From: an uncultured Erysipelotrichaceae bacterium
Lineage (GTDB): Bacteria > Bacillota_I > Bacilli_A > Erysipelotrichales > Erysipelotrichaceae
NCBI GenBank assembly: GCA_949744505.1
Contig: CATJXY010000048.1
Span: 1 to 50,152 of the forward strand
Reading direction: 5' to 3'
Length of the DNA: 50,152 nucleotides
Below are positions 15,774-25,102 of this stretch, in pieces. The notes beneath the pieces were generated by a model. It did not search any database. It had not been told where the DNA came from and saw only the letters and a list, made by a program, of their open reading frames with translations. Made by a program: the position numbers and the translations under genes. Numbering within the stretch: the stretch's first letter is position 1; the number at the start of each line of letters is the position of its first letter.

Positions 15774-16421
15774 TTATTCAATATTTTCTTGCGGATCAAT
15801 TACCAAGTCTTTAATTTCTTTGTTGATTTTAATTGATTCTTTAAATGGTCGTATAACCAATCCGGTGTTATAGAATACATCCATATATTTTATTTTAATA
15901 TTTTTGTTATTCTCGTATTTTGTTACAATAGGCATTAATGAAGGAATATGACTGATAATGACATTTTGAATAATAAATTTTTCTTCTGGTTTTTTAGGGT
16001 TATGTGTAACATACACTGTACACTTTGGAATTTCAGTAACTTCGTAATTCATTTTTTCATAAAAAGTTGTTTCGTGTTTATTCATTTCTTGATCATAATA
16101 AGTGATGCTTATTTCCCACAGGCGATAAGAACGAATTGAACTATCTTTAATTCTCATGAATGGCTTGGCACTTGTTATATTAGCTAGAGCTATTTGCCCA
16201 TTTAATGCCATTTTTTGAATTTTTCTTTTATCCCAGTTATTTTCAATTATTTTAATGACACATAAGCCAATCATAGGATAAAGAATAACAATTGCATATA
16301 CATAACTTTTGTAGTTTTCTACAAAATCATTATTGGCAATTAAGATTCCGATAACAACAGCAATACTTACAATAAAGCCAATAAGTAACCGAGTGGTTTT
16401 TTGATAAATTTTTAACTGCAT
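15774..16421 (-). CDS. Two-TM membrane protein with a DUF3592-like domain
   Basis: The 215-residue protein has two N-terminal TM helices (about 10-29 and 39-59). A soluble region of beta-strand character follows. The pattern GQIALANITSA...ITYYDQ...KCTVYVTHNPKKPEEKF resembles DUF3592-type domains, which read G-x-V...V-x-Y...V-x-Y-x-P-x-x-P. The function is unknown. A GGGAG ribosome site precedes the ATG. It is monocistronic with its own terminator, between the PTS operon and a MATE gene. Confidence 0.65.
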   Translation of the reverse strand: MQLKIYQKTTRLLIGFIVSIAVVIGILIANNDFVENYKSYVYAIVILYPMIGLCVIKIIENNWDKRKIQKMALNGQIALANITSAKPFMRIKDSSIRSYRLWEISITYYDQEMNKHETTFYEKMNYEVTEIPKCTVYVTHNPKKPEEKFIIQNVIISHIPSLMPIVTKYENNKNIKIKYMDVFYNTGLVIRPFKESIKINKEIKDLVIDPQENIE

Positions 16422-16481
16422 AATAATCTCCCTCTGTACTTATATTATAGAAGAAATGGAGGATTAAGTAAAGAAAATGGT

Positions 16482-16509
16482 TTTAACTTTTCACTATTTA
16501 TGCTAGAAT
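16482..16509 (+). promoter_or_regulatory. Promoter of the first MATE gene
   Basis: TTTAAC (16482-16487), a 16-bp spacer and TAGAAT (16504-16509) with an extended -10 TG at 16501-16502. Confidence 0.6.
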
Positions 16510-16532
16510 ACATCTCAATTGGAGGATAGAAA

Positions 16533-17897
16533 ATGGGAGTGTTTATATCAAAATTTATCGGGGATAAAAAATTCTATAAATCGGTTCTTATTGTGGCAAT
16601 TCCACTTATGATACAGCAATTAATTTCAAGTTCAGTGAACCTAATTGATAATATGATGGTTGGACAGCTTGGAGATGCGGCATTAGGAGGAGTTGCCGCA
16701 GTAAATAGATTTTATATGATTGCGAATTTCGGCACAATGGGTGTTATTAATGCGGCTGCTATTTTTATTGCACAATTTTTTGGAGCTGAAAAGATCAAAG
16801 AAATGAAACAATCGTTTCGTTTTTCATTAATCAGTGGTTTGTTAATTGTTATTCCTTTTTGTTTAATTGGATTGTTTGTTCCGGAATGGATCTTGCGTTT
16901 TTTTACAAATGATGCAGATATTATATCGCTAGGGTTACAATACATTTTGGTTGCTTCTTTTACTTTTTTACCTTTAGCATTTTCATATTCAATAGCCGGG
17001 GCGATGCGTGCAATCGGCGAAACAAAAGTACCTCTATATGCAGGGACATTAGCGGTTATTGTGAACTGTATCGGAAACTATTGTCTAATATTCGGTAAAT
17101 TTGGTTTCCCTATGTTGGGAGTTCAAGGAGCGGCATATGCAACTTTGATTGCTAGAATTGTTGAAGTGTTAATTTTACTCGTTGTATTGAAGATGAAAGA
17201 TTATCCGTTTAAAACAAGAATCCGTGATATATTTGATGTGCCCTTTGATTTAGTGAAAAATATTTTGATCAAGGCAGCACCGTTAACATTAAATGAACTT
17301 CTTTGGTCTTTTGGAATGGCTACATTATTTAAATTTTATGGAACAAGAGGACCGGAAGCTATGTCGGGGTATTCAGTTGCTTCTACAATCAGTGATTTAT
17401 TCTTTGTTTTATTTGGAGGAATGGCTGCTGCTACCAATGTAATGGTATCTCAACCGTTAGGAGCAAATAAGTTAGAAGAGGGAAGAAAAAACGGATATAG
17501 AATGATTGGAACTTCTATTATTTTGGCTTGTATTTTTGCGGTTATGTTATTCGGTTCATCTTTCGTTATACCTAGTTTTTATGAAATATCTGAACTTTCC
17601 TTGAACATTGCAGAATCATTTTTACGAGTTGAGGGAATTATGTTTTGGATTTATATGGCGAATACGGAGTGTTATTTTGTTTTGAGAGCAGGTGGAGATA
17701 CAAAGTCAACCTTGTTCATGGATTCTTTATTTATGTGGACAATCAATCTTCCTTTAGTTGGTTTATTGGCTTATACTACGAATATAAGTATTCTTGCGTT
17801 GTATGTGGTTGGACAATGTACCGATTTAGTAAAACTGTGCTTTGCGTATTGGCTAGTTTCAAAAGAAAAATGGGTAAAAAATATTACGGTTTCGTAG
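16533..17897 (+). CDS. MATE family efflux transporter
   Basis: At 454 residues with 12 predicted TM helices, it is full length for a NorM/DinF-type multidrug/toxin antiporter. The MATE repeats are visible: PLMIQQLISSSVNLIDNMMVGQLG at the N-terminus, then RAIGETKVPLY and, in the second half, RAGGDTKSTLFMD. It probably exports cationic compounds using a Na+ or H+ gradient. A second, distinct MATE gene lies at 43552-44907. GGAGGA precedes the start. Confidence 0.92.
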   Translation: MGVFISKFIGDKKFYKSVLIVAIPLMIQQLISSSVNLIDNMMVGQLGDAALGGVAAVNRFYMIANFGTMGVINAAAIFIAQFFGAEKIKEMKQSFRFSLISGLLIVIPFCLIGLFVPEWILRFFTNDADIISLGLQYILVASFTFLPLAFSYSIAGAMRAIGETKVPLYAGTLAVIVNCIGNYCLIFGKFGFPMLGVQGAAYATLIARIVEVLILLVVLKMKDYPFKTRIRDIFDVPFDLVKNILIKAAPLTLNELLWSFGMATLFKFYGTRGPEAMSGYSVASTISDLFFVLFGGMAAATNVMVSQPLGANKLEEGRKNGYRMIGTSIILACIFAVMLFGSSFVIPSFYEISELSLNIAESFLRVEGIMFWIYMANTECYFVLRAGGDTKSTLFMDSLFMWTINLPLVGLLAYTTNISILALYVVGQCTDLVKLCFAYWLVSKEKWVKNITVS

Positions 17898-17934
17898 CAG
17901 GGTATTCAACTTGATAAGAAATTTTTTAGATATC

Positions 17935-17962
17935 TTGACAAGGCTATAAAATAAGATATAAT
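17935..17962 (+). promoter_or_regulatory. Promoter of the Bax-inhibitor-1 gene
   Basis: Perfect TTGACA (17935-17940), a 16-bp spacer and perfect TATAAT (17957-17962). Transcription should start near 17969, inside the CIRCE operator. Confidence 0.88.
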
Positions 17963-17966
17963 TATA

Positions 17967-17993
17967 TTAGCACTTATTTAGTTTGAGTGCTAA
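17967..17993 (+). promoter_or_regulatory. CIRCE operator (HrcA binding site)
   Basis: TTAGCACTT-N9-GAGTGCTAA. The CIRCE consensus is TTAGCACTC-N9-GAGTGCTAA, so 17 of 18 positions match, with one C-to-T change in the left arm. It sits at the transcription start, where HrcA repressor should block the promoter at normal temperature. Confidence 0.9.
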
Positions 17994-18057
17994 TGGCGGA
18001 AATGATTATAAATTTCATTTGCGGTTAAAATAAGAATATAGAAAGAAGGTTATATTT

Positions 18058-18768
18058 ATGAGTGAAAGAAATGTAATGGATGGACAGGGATACTCTTCAA
18101 CGTCTGACTTAAATCGATTTATGACAAGAACATATGGTTGGATGGGATTAGGTTTATTGGTAACAGCAGTTGTTGCGTATCTTACATTAACCACAGGATT
18201 ATTTTATTATATTTATTCAAATAGTTTTATCATGCCGGTATTGATTATTGCTGAATTGGTTTTATGTATTGCTATGCAAGGAGCATTAAGAAAGACAAAT
18301 CCTGGAATGGTTACACTTTATTATTTTGGATATGCAGCTTTGACAGGAATTACATTCTCGAGTATTGGTATTCTATATGATATGGGAACAATTTTCATGG
18401 CTTTTGGTTATACTGCATTTGTGTTTGTCTGTCTATGTGCTATTGGAAAAACAACAAAGATGGATATGACAAGTTATGCCCCGATGTTGTTTTCCGGGTT
18501 ATTAGTAGCTATTGTTGTTTCTATTGTAAATATCTTTTTAGGACTTGAATTTATTGATACAGTTTTGTGTTATGTTGTTATCGGATTATTCTTGGCAATT
18601 ACAATTTTTGATGTACAGCGATTAAGAAATGCTTATTATGAAATGAGCGGAGATCGCCAAGGATTAGCAACAATCAGTATGTACGGAGCATTTATGCTTT
18701 ATCTTGACTTTATTAATATTTTCTTGCGTGTTCTACAAATTTTCGGAAAGAGAAATAATCGTAATTAA
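18058..18768 (+). CDS. Bax inhibitor-1/YccA family membrane protein
   Basis: The 236-residue protein has seven TM helices and the BI-1 family hallmarks: FMTRTYGWMGLGLLVTA at the start, GITFSSIGILY in the middle and IFDVQRLRN before the last helix. Bacterial members include E. coli YccA, an FtsH protease substrate and modulator, and B. subtilis YetJ, a pH-sensitive calcium leak channel. The CIRCE operator upstream places it in the HrcA heat-shock regulon, which suits a membrane-protein quality-control role. It is monocistronic, with a 90-nt leader and its own terminator. Confidence 0.92.
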   Translation: MSERNVMDGQGYSSTSDLNRFMTRTYGWMGLGLLVTAVVAYLTLTTGLFYYIYSNSFIMPVLIIAELVLCIAMQGALRKTNPGMVTLYYFGYAALTGITFSSIGILYDMGTIFMAFGYTAFVFVCLCAIGKTTKMDMTSYAPMLFSGLLVAIVVSIVNIFLGLEFIDTVLCYVVIGLFLAITIFDVQRLRNAYYEMSGDRQGLATISMYGAFMLYLDFINIFLRVLQIFGKRNNRN

Positions 18769-18788
18769 GTATATTAATTAAAGGATAG

Positions 18789-18840
18789 ACTCTTGGTGCA
18801 GCTTGAAAAATTGGATTCTTCTGCATTAAGAGTTTTTATT
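18789..18840 (+). terminator. Terminator of the Bax-inhibitor-1 gene
   Basis: ACTCTT plus GTGCAG (18789-18801) pair with CTGCAT plus AAGAGT (18821-18833), with a one-base mismatch between the two helices. TTTTATTTTA follows. Confidence 0.8.
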
Positions 18841-18877
18841 TTATTGACAAAGCATTTTAAATTTATGAGCATGAAAA

Positions 18878-18906
18878 TTGAAGTAGGAACAAGAATGCTT
18901 TATAAT
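18878..18906 (+). promoter_or_regulatory. Promoter of the C-S lyase/ABC operon
   Basis: TTGAAG (18878-18883), a 17-bp spacer and TATAAT (18901-18906). The expected transcript start near 18913 lies after an in-frame ATG at 18908, supporting the start codon at 18935. Confidence 0.75.
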
Positions 18907-18934
18907 AATGAAGTTCGAAAAGAAAGGATTAGCT

Positions 18935-20107
18935 ATGAAATATAATTTTGATGAAAATATCAATCGCCTTCATACAAATTCGATGAAGTGGGATGTGGAT
19001 GAAAATGTGCTTCCGATGTGGGTTGCGGATATGGATTTCATGACAGCTCCTGCAATTCGAGAAGCAATACAAACCAGGGCAAGCCATGGAGTTTTCGGGT
19101 ATACAATCTTGCCGGATGAATGGTATTGTGCATATCAAACGTGGTGGAAAAAGCGTCACCATTTTGAAATAGAAAAAGAGTGGTTGATGTTTTGTACCGG
19201 AGTTGTTCCCGCTATTTCCAGTATTGTAAGAAAATTAACGACACCGGCAGAGAATGTTTTGATACAAACACCTGTGTATAATATTTTCTTTAATTCAATT
19301 TTAAATAATGGCCGCAAAGTATTGGAAAGTCCACTTCATTTTGATGGAGAAAAATATGAGATTGATTTCGTGGATTTGGAAGAAAAAATGGCAGACCCAC
19401 AAACAACGTTAATGATTTTATGTAACCCGCATAATCCGGTGGGTAAAATTTGGAGCCGTGAAGAATTGGCTAGAATAGGGAGCCTGGCTAAAAAACATCA
19501 TGTGCTTATCTTATCTGATGAAATTCACTGTGATTTGACAGATCCGGGATGTGAATATATCCCTTTTGCATCAGTAAATGAAGAATGTGCTTCTAATTCT
19601 GTTACTTGTATTGCACCGACAAAAACATTTAATATTGCCGGATTACAAACGGCGGCGATTGTGGTTCCGGATTCAAATCTTCGTCATAAAGTTTCAAGAG
19701 GGATCAATACAGATGAAGTGGCAGAACCTAATGTGTTTGCAGTAGAGGCACCCATTGCTGCATTTACGAAATCTAGTGATTGGTTAGATGAGCTTCGCGT
19801 CTATCTTTATGATAATAAGAAGACGGTTCGTGACTTTATTCATGAACATTTATCGATGTTAAAAGTTATTGATTCTGAAGCAACTTATCTTTTGTGGATT
19901 GATTGTACAAAAGTGATGGAAGATGCAACGGAATTAGCTTGTTTTTTAAAGGAACATGCGGGATTACTTTTATCAGAAGGGGAAGAATATGGAAAGCCCG
20001 GTAAAGCATTTTTAAGAATGAATACAGCGACTTCAAGAAATCGTATTTTAGAAGGATTAAGTCGCTTAGAAAAAGGAATACATGAATTTATTAAAATGAA
20101 TAAATAG
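18935..20107 (+). CDS. PatB/MalY-type cystathionine beta-lyase (PLP C-S lyase)
   Basis: The 390-residue fold-type I PLP enzyme begins with the MalY/PatB signature: NTNSMKWD-like N-terminus, LPMWVADMDF and HGVFGY. The PLP aspartate is D195 (LSDEIHCD) and the Schiff-base lysine K230 (APTKTFNIAGLQ). CNPHNPVGK is also present. It cleaves C-S bonds of cystathionine, cystine or cysteine conjugates. The start at 18935 has AAAGGA upstream. It is first in an operon with a cystine-type ABC importer, so imported sulphur amino acids are the likely substrates. Confidence 0.92.
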   Translation: MKYNFDENINRLHTNSMKWDVDENVLPMWVADMDFMTAPAIREAIQTRASHGVFGYTILPDEWYCAYQTWWKKRHHFEIEKEWLMFCTGVVPAISSIVRKLTTPAENVLIQTPVYNIFFNSILNNGRKVLESPLHFDGEKYEIDFVDLEEKMADPQTTLMILCNPHNPVGKIWSREELARIGSLAKKHHVLILSDEIHCDLTDPGCEYIPFASVNEECASNSVTCIAPTKTFNIAGLQTAAIVVPDSNLRHKVSRGINTDEVAEPNVFAVEAPIAAFTKSSDWLDELRVYLYDNKKTVRDFIHEHLSMLKVIDSEATYLLWIDCTKVMEDATELACFLKEHAGLLLSEGEEYGKPGKAFLRMNTATSRNRILEGLSRLEKGIHEFIKMNK

Positions 20108-20120
20108 GAGGAAAATAGTA

Positions 20121-20930
20121 ATGAAAAACAAATGGATTAAAGGAGTTTTAGTTGCAGTCTTAGCATTAGGAATGTTGAGTGGATGTAATAGTACTAAAAC
20201 ATCAGAAAATGTTGATGAAAAGACAGATTTATTGGATGAAATACGAGAAAAAGGTGTGCTTGTGATTGGCACTGAAGGAACGTATTCTCCGAATAGTTTC
20301 CATGATGAAGATGGCAATTTGGTTGGATTTGATGTAGAAGTCGCTCAGAAAATCGCAGAGAAATTAGGAGTTAAAGCTGAATTTGTAGAGTCAGATTGGG
20401 ATTCTTTATTTGCAAGTATGGATTCGGGTAGAATTGATGTTGTAATCAACGAAGTCAATGTGACTGAAGAGAGAGCGTTGAAGTATGATTTCTCACAACC
20501 TTATACTTATGTTCATGGAGCGTTGTTGGTAAGTTCAGATAATGATTCAATTTTAGGATTTGATGATATTGCAGGAAAAAAATCAGCACAAAATTTAGCA
20601 AGTACTTGGGCATTAACCGCAGAAGAGTATGGTGCAGAAATAGTTGGAGTTAATTCAATGAATGAATCTGTCGAGTTGTTGTTGACAGGGAGAGCTGATT
20701 GTACATTGAATGCACAGACGGCATTTGGAGATTATATGAAGAATCATCCGGAGGCAGCTGTTAAGGTTGCTGCGTTGTCTGATTCAACTAATTCCTCAGT
20801 AGTTCCTGTAAGAAAAGGAAATGAAGAGTTATTAAAGGCAATCAATGAAGCTTTGGATGAAATGAGAGAAAGCGGAGAACTTTCAGAAATTTCAATTAAA
20901 TACTTTGGTATTGATGTAACGAAAGAATAG
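20121..20930 (+). CDS. Amino-acid ABC transporter substrate-binding lipoprotein (cystine-type)
   Basis: The 269-residue protein has a lipoprotein signal with lipobox LSGC (Cys at about 22), anchoring it outside the membrane. The family 3 solute-binding fold follows: GVLVIGTEGTYSPNSFHDEDG, GFDVEVAQKIAEKLG, WDSLFASMDSGRIDVV. The DSLFASMDSGR style and the neighbouring C-S lyase resemble TcyA/TcyJ cystine binders. It lies 13 bp after the lyase and 16 bp before the permease. Cystine specificity is inferred from context. Confidence 0.9.
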   Translation: MKNKWIKGVLVAVLALGMLSGCNSTKTSENVDEKTDLLDEIREKGVLVIGTEGTYSPNSFHDEDGNLVGFDVEVAQKIAEKLGVKAEFVESDWDSLFASMDSGRIDVVINEVNVTEERALKYDFSQPYTYVHGALLVSSDNDSILGFDDIAGKKSAQNLASTWALTAEEYGAEIVGVNSMNESVELLLTGRADCTLNAQTAFGDYMKNHPEAAVKVAALSDSTNSSVVPVRKGNEELLKAINEALDEMRESGELSEISIKYFGIDVTKE

Positions 20931-20946
20931 CGAGGAAGAATAAATC

Positions 20947-21606
20947 ATGAGTGAAAGAATCATAAGTCTGCTCATCGATTCCTTTTGGCAAATTCTGATT
21001 CCGGGATTGCAATTGACGATCCCATTGACAATTGCATCATTTTCGTTTGGAATGATCATTGCATTGATTACTGCGTTAGTTCAAGTTGCGAACATAAAAG
21101 TTTTGAAACATCTTGCACGATTCTATGTGTGGATCATACGTGGAACACCTTTATTAGTGCAGTTGTATGTGGTTTTCTATGGATTGCCGAAGTTAGGAAT
21201 TGTGATTGATGCGATTCCATCTGCAATTTTGGTATTTTCTATCAATACAGGGGCATATGCATCAGAGACCGTCCGAGCTGCAATCGAGTCAGTTCCGGCA
21301 GGACAACTTGAAGCGGGATATTGTGTTGGATTAACTTATTCACAAACAATGTTTCGAATTATCTTACCGCAAGCATTAAGAACGGCATTTCCACCGTTAA
21401 GTAATACTTTAATTGGTCTTGTAAAAGATACATCACTTGCCGCTAATATAACGATCATGGAAATGTTCAGGTCGGCTCAGAAAATTGCTGCTCGAACATA
21501 TGAGCCTTTTATCTTATATTGTGAGGTTGGTTTAATTTATTTACTTTTCTGTACAATTTTAACAAAGATACAAAGAGTATGTGAAAAGAAATTGGACTTG
21601 AAATAA
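20947..21606 (+). CDS. Amino-acid ABC transporter permease (HisM/GlnP family)
   Basis: The 219-residue membrane protein has about five TM helices, the N-terminal [13 protein letters not shown] block, [10 protein letters not shown], and the EAA loop ([24 protein letters not shown]) that docks to the ATPase. It is the single permease of the importer and probably forms a homodimer. It lies within the C-S lyase operon, 11 bp before the ATPase gene. Confidence 0.94.
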   Translation: MSERIISLLIDSFWQILIPGLQLTIPLTIASFSFGMIIALITALVQVANIKVLKHLARFYVWIIRGTPLLVQLYVVFYGLPKLGIVIDAIPSAILVFSINTGAYASETVRAAIESVPAGQLEAGYCVGLTYSQTMFRIILPQALRTAFPPLSNTLIGLVKDTSLAANITIMEMFRSAQKIAARTYEPFILYCEVGLIYLLFCTILTKIQRVCEKKLDLK

Positions 21607-21617
21607 GAGGGTGCAGT

Positions 21618-22352
21618 ATGCTTGAAATATTAAATATTAAAAAATCGTTTGGAGATCTTTGTGTTTTGAATGGAGTTAATCTTCATGTGAATAAGGGAGA
21701 TGTTGTTGCGGTATTGGGACCGAGTGGTTCCGGAAAAACGACATTGTTAAGATGTATCAATTTTCTTGAAAAAGCAGATGAGGGTACAATGATTTTTGAT
21801 CAAGAAACATTGGATTTGAATAAGGTCAAAAAAAAGGATATTTTACGAATTCGGAAGAAAACGGCTTTTGTATTTCAAAATTATAACTTGTTTGCGAATA
21901 AGACTGCACTTCAAAATGTCACTGAAGGTTTGATTGTAGGGCGCAAAATGCCAAAGGAAGAAGCGATAAAAATCGCTAAGAGTGCCTTAGATAAAGTAGG
22001 GTTGAAAGATCGCTATGATTATTATCCACATCAGCTTTCTGGGGGTCAACAGCAACGAGTTGGGATTGCACGGGCAATTGCCACAAATCCGGAAGTGATA
22101 TTGTTTGATGAACCTACATCAGCCTTGGATCCGGAATTAATTAATGAAGTTCTTGAAGTTATGCGTAATTTGGCTGATGAAGGAATGACAATGGTTGTTG
22201 TAACACATGAAATGAATTTTGCCAGAAATGTAGCGAATCATGTGATTTTTATGGATCAGGGAGTCATTGTTGAGGAAAATAGTCCGGAAGAATTTTTTGA
22301 TCATCCGAAAGAAGATCGTACAAAGCAATTTTTATCTTCTCTGAATCATTGA
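21618..22352 (+). CDS. Amino-acid ABC transporter ATP-binding protein
   Basis: The 244-residue polar amino acid ABC ATPase has Walker [10 protein letters not shown] (34-42), Q-loop near FQNYNLF (86-92), signature LSGGQQQR (140-147), Walker [12 protein letters not shown] and the switch histidine in VVTHEMNFA. It energises uptake by the preceding permease and binding protein. It ends the operon; the pepF promoter's -35 box overlaps its stop codon. Confidence 0.95.
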   Translation: MLEILNIKKSFGDLCVLNGVNLHVNKGDVVAVLGPSGSGKTTLLRCINFLEKADEGTMIFDQETLDLNKVKKKDILRIRKKTAFVFQNYNLFANKTALQNVTEGLIVGRKMPKEEAIKIAKSALDKVGLKDRYDYYPHQLSGGQQQRVGIARAIATNPEVILFDEPTSALDPELINEVLEVMRNLADEGMTMVVVTHEMNFARNVANHVIFMDQGVIVEENSPEEFFDHPKEDRTKQFLSSLNH

Positions 22353-22377
22353 TAAAATGAGAAAATAACGGTATACT
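22349..22377 (+). promoter_or_regulatory. pepF promoter overlapping the preceding stop codon
   Basis: TTGATA (22349-22354), a 17-bp spacer and TATACT (22372-22377). It would produce a leader of about 100 nt containing the hairpin at 22392-22452. Confidence 0.65.
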
Positions 22378-22391
22378 AATAGATAGTGAAT

Positions 22392-22452
22392 AAAGCGAAG
22401 GAAGGGAAATGAAAATAAATCTGTTTTCAAAATTCTGTTTCTTCGCTTTTTA
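22392..22452 (+). terminator. Terminator or attenuator hairpin upstream of pepF
   Basis: AAAGCGAAG (22392-22400) pairs with CTTCGCTTT (22441-22449) over a 40-nt loop that holds an inner TGAAAA/TTTTCA helix. T residues follow. It can end the ABC operon, but it also lies downstream of the pepF promoter, so it may attenuate pepF. Confidence 0.6.
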
Positions 22453-22483
22453 TAAGAACACTTGAATAAGTGATGGAGGAATT

Positions 22484-24244
22484 ATGAGTGGAAATTGGTC
22501 ATTAGATGATTTGTATTTAGGATATGATGATCCGCAATATGAAAAGGATAATCAAAAATTAGATGAAATCATTTCAAAAATCAACGAGTTGCCTAAAAAA
22601 CTCGACGAACATGATGTTAAAGAAAATCTTCTTGAAATTATTGCCTGTTTGGAAGAAGAGAGTAATTTAGTATCTAAGCTCGCAAGTTTTTGTTCGCTTA
22701 GACAATCTACAGATGCAATGGATATGGAGCATACATCTGTTATGGGGAGATTGTATCAAAAACTAAACCAAACAACAAAAGCTGAGACACTTTTAAATAA
22801 GTACATTGCACAAATTGAAAATTTAGATGAGATAATTGCAACAGATGAAAAACTAAAAGGATATAGTTATTTGCTTCATTGCATTCAGTCTGATGATAAA
22901 TATCAATTGAGTGATGAAGTAGAAGAAGCATTGTCAAAGATGGATATCAGTGGTGGAAATGCTTGGAGTGATTTACAGTCTTATCTGACTTCTACAGTTA
23001 AAGTTGATTATAATGGTTCAACTGTTACACTTTCGGAAATTAGAAACTTAGCCTATGATCCGAATCCTAAAGTGAGAAAAGAGGCTTATGAAGCAGAGTT
23101 AGCATGTTATGATAAAATTAAAGATGCGGTTGCCTATTCCTTAAACAGTATTAAAATGCAAGCTATCAGTGAGTGCGAATTACGTGGATTTGAATCGGTT
23201 TTAGATAAAACTTTATATTCATCAAGAATGAAAAAAGAAACATTAGATGCTCTTTTAGAAGCAATTGAAGAATATCTTCCTAAATTTCATGAATATTTAC
23301 GTTTGAAAGGGAAAGCCTTAGGTCATGAAAATGGGCTTCCTTGGTATGATTTATTTGCCCCGATGGGAAATAATGATAAGAATTATTCACTTGAAGAGGC
23401 AAAGAATTATTTATTGAATTTGTTTGAACAATTTAATCCAAAATTAGCTGAAGTCGCTAAAGAAGCTTTTGATAAGAATTGGATTGATTTTTATCCGCGT
23501 GAAGGAAAAGCCGGTGGTGCATTCTGTGCTGATTTAGCACCAATCAAACAGTTTAGAGTTTTAACAAATTATGCCGGAAGCTTTAGTGATCTTGTAACAT
23601 TGGCACATGAATTGGGGCATGGATATCATGATGTAATGGTTCAAGATAATCTTCCGTTAAACAGAAATTATACGATGCCGGTTGCAGAAACGGCTTCTAC
23701 TTTTAATGAAAATGTTGTCATGAATGCTGCAATTGCTCGTGCTGAAAGCAAAGAAGAAAAGCTTGCGTTGATTGAAAGTCAACTGATGGATACAACACAA
23801 ATTATTTGTGATATTTATTCTCGATTCTTATTTGAAAAAGCAGTTTGTGATCAGCGAAAAGATGTCTTCATGTCGGCAAATGATTTGTGTGAAATGATGC
23901 TTAATGCACAGAAAAAAGCATATAGTACAGGATTGGATCAAAACGTTCTGCATCCATATATGTGGCTTTGTAAAAGTCACTATTACAGTGCCGGATTGGG
24001 ATTTTATAATTTCCCATATGCGTTTGGGGGTTTATTCGCAAGAGGTCTTTATGAAAAGTATTTAAAAGAAAAAGAAACATTCTTGCCTAAGTTTAATAAA
24101 ATGTTGGAAAGTACACCACTGATGAGTGTCGAAGATGTAGCTGAAATTTGTGATATTGATTTGACTGATAAAGGATTCTGGAAAATGAGTTTAGAAGCAG
24201 TTACAAAGAATATTTCTCTGTTTAAGGAATTGATTGAGAAATAA
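22484..24244 (+). CDS. pepF: Oligoendopeptidase F (M3 metallopeptidase)
   Basis: This 586-residue cytosolic peptidase has the zinc motif HELGH (residues 375-379) and the downstream glutamate in PVAETASTFNE. The M3B N-terminal helical domain is present, starting with WSLDDLY, the usual PepF opening. It degrades oligopeptides of roughly 7-17 residues. TGGAGGA precedes the ATG, and a small CACTT-GAAT-AAGTG hairpin lies just before that ribosome site. It appears monocistronic, with a terminator 75 bp downstream. Confidence 0.94.
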   Translation: MSGNWSLDDLYLGYDDPQYEKDNQKLDEIISKINELPKKLDEHDVKENLLEIIACLEEESNLVSKLASFCSLRQSTDAMDMEHTSVMGRLYQKLNQTTKAETLLNKYIAQIENLDEIIATDEKLKGYSYLLHCIQSDDKYQLSDEVEEALSKMDISGGNAWSDLQSYLTSTVKVDYNGSTVTLSEIRNLAYDPNPKVRKEAYEAELACYDKIKDAVAYSLNSIKMQAISECELRGFESVLDKTLYSSRMKKETLDALLEAIEEYLPKFHEYLRLKGKALGHENGLPWYDLFAPMGNNDKNYSLEEAKNYLLNLFEQFNPKLAEVAKEAFDKNWIDFYPREGKAGGAFCADLAPIKQFRVLTNYAGSFSDLVTLAHELGHGYHDVMVQDNLPLNRNYTMPVAETASTFNENVVMNAAIARAESKEEKLALIESQLMDTTQIICDIYSRFLFEKAVCDQRKDVFMSANDLCEMMLNAQKKAYSTGLDQNVLHPYMWLCKSHYYSAGLGFYNFPYAFGGLFARGLYEKYLKEKETFLPKFNKMLESTPLMSVEDVAEICDIDLTDKGFWKMSLEAVTKNISLFKELIEK

Positions 24245-24318
24245 GATTCTCATGAAAAAATAAAAAAAGAGAAAAAATATTTAGAAATCTGTGTTATATT
24301 ATTAGTATCAAAGTAGAG

Positions 24319-24351
24319 AAAAAAGGCACTGAATGGTAGGTGTCTTTTTTT
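24319..24351 (+). terminator. Terminator after pepF
   Basis: AAAAAAGGCAC (24319-24329) pairs with GTGTCTTTTTT (24340-24350) with one G-T wobble and a 10-nt loop. It separates pepF from the sortase locus. Confidence 0.8.
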
Positions 24352-24369
24352 GTGGAAGAGAGGAGGAAA

Positions 24370-25086
24370 ATGAAGAAAAGTTTGTTTATCTCTGTAATTA
24401 TTTTTATAATTACGGTTATACTTGCTCTATCATTTGAGATGAATTCAAATGATACATATATTCAGTCCATTTATGAAAATGAGATTGTCATAGAAGAAAC
24501 AAAAGCAGAGACAGGAGAAGAAAGTTATGAAAAGGGTAATTATGAAGAATTCAAAAGAATTAATCAAGATGTTTTGTTTGTATTACATTTTTATGATCGG
24601 GATCTTCCGGTGGTGTTTAATGGGGATAATGAATTTTATGTAAGGAAAAATTTAATCAAAGAATATAGTTCGATGGGAACACCGTTTGTTGATCAATATA
24701 CTGGTTTTCAAGGCAGAAATACTTTGATTCATGCCCATAGTTCTCAAAATAATGAAAGAATGTTTACTTTTTTTAAGTATTTCTGTGATCAGGAATATGC
24801 GGATAAACATTCTTTTTTTACGATTGAAGGGAAAGATCAAACATGGGAAATGGTTATTTTTTCTGTCATAAAAATTGATTTGGATCAAGATGATTATCGA
24901 GATTGGATGAAAAAGGATTGGCGTAATGAAGATGAATTCATGAATTTTATTGCCGAAATTAAAAGGAGAAGCCTGATTGAAACATCTGTAGAAGTAGAAC
25001 CAAAGGAACGGTTCATAACGATGGTGACATGTGATATGAGTATTGAAAATGGAAGGTTTCTTATTTTTGCGAAAGAAAATATATGA
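24370..25086 (+). CDS. Class B sortase
   Basis: The 238-residue transpeptidase has an N-terminal TM anchor (about 4-23) and an extracellular sortase domain. The catalytic triad is visible: H123 in LIHAH, C221 in TMVTCD and R229 in GRFLIFAK. MFTFFKYF after the histidine and the long helix before the catalytic strand are class B features. The usual YGH reads HAH. The start at 24370 has a perfect AGGAGG; an in-frame GTG 30 bp upstream lies at the terminator. It lies 16 bp before the giant adhesin gene, its presumed substrate. Confidence 0.88.
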   Translation: MKKSLFISVIIFIITVILALSFEMNSNDTYIQSIYENEIVIEETKAETGEESYEKGNYEEFKRINQDVLFVLHFYDRDLPVVFNGDNEFYVRKNLIKEYSSMGTPFVDQYTGFQGRNTLIHAHSSQNNERMFTFFKYFCDQEYADKHSFFTIEGKDQTWEMVIFSVIKIDLDQDDYRDWMKKDWRNEDEFMNFIAEIKRRSLIETSVEVEPKERFITMVTCDMSIENGRFLIFAKENI

Positions 25087-25102
25087 AAGGAGAATAGATA
25101 CA

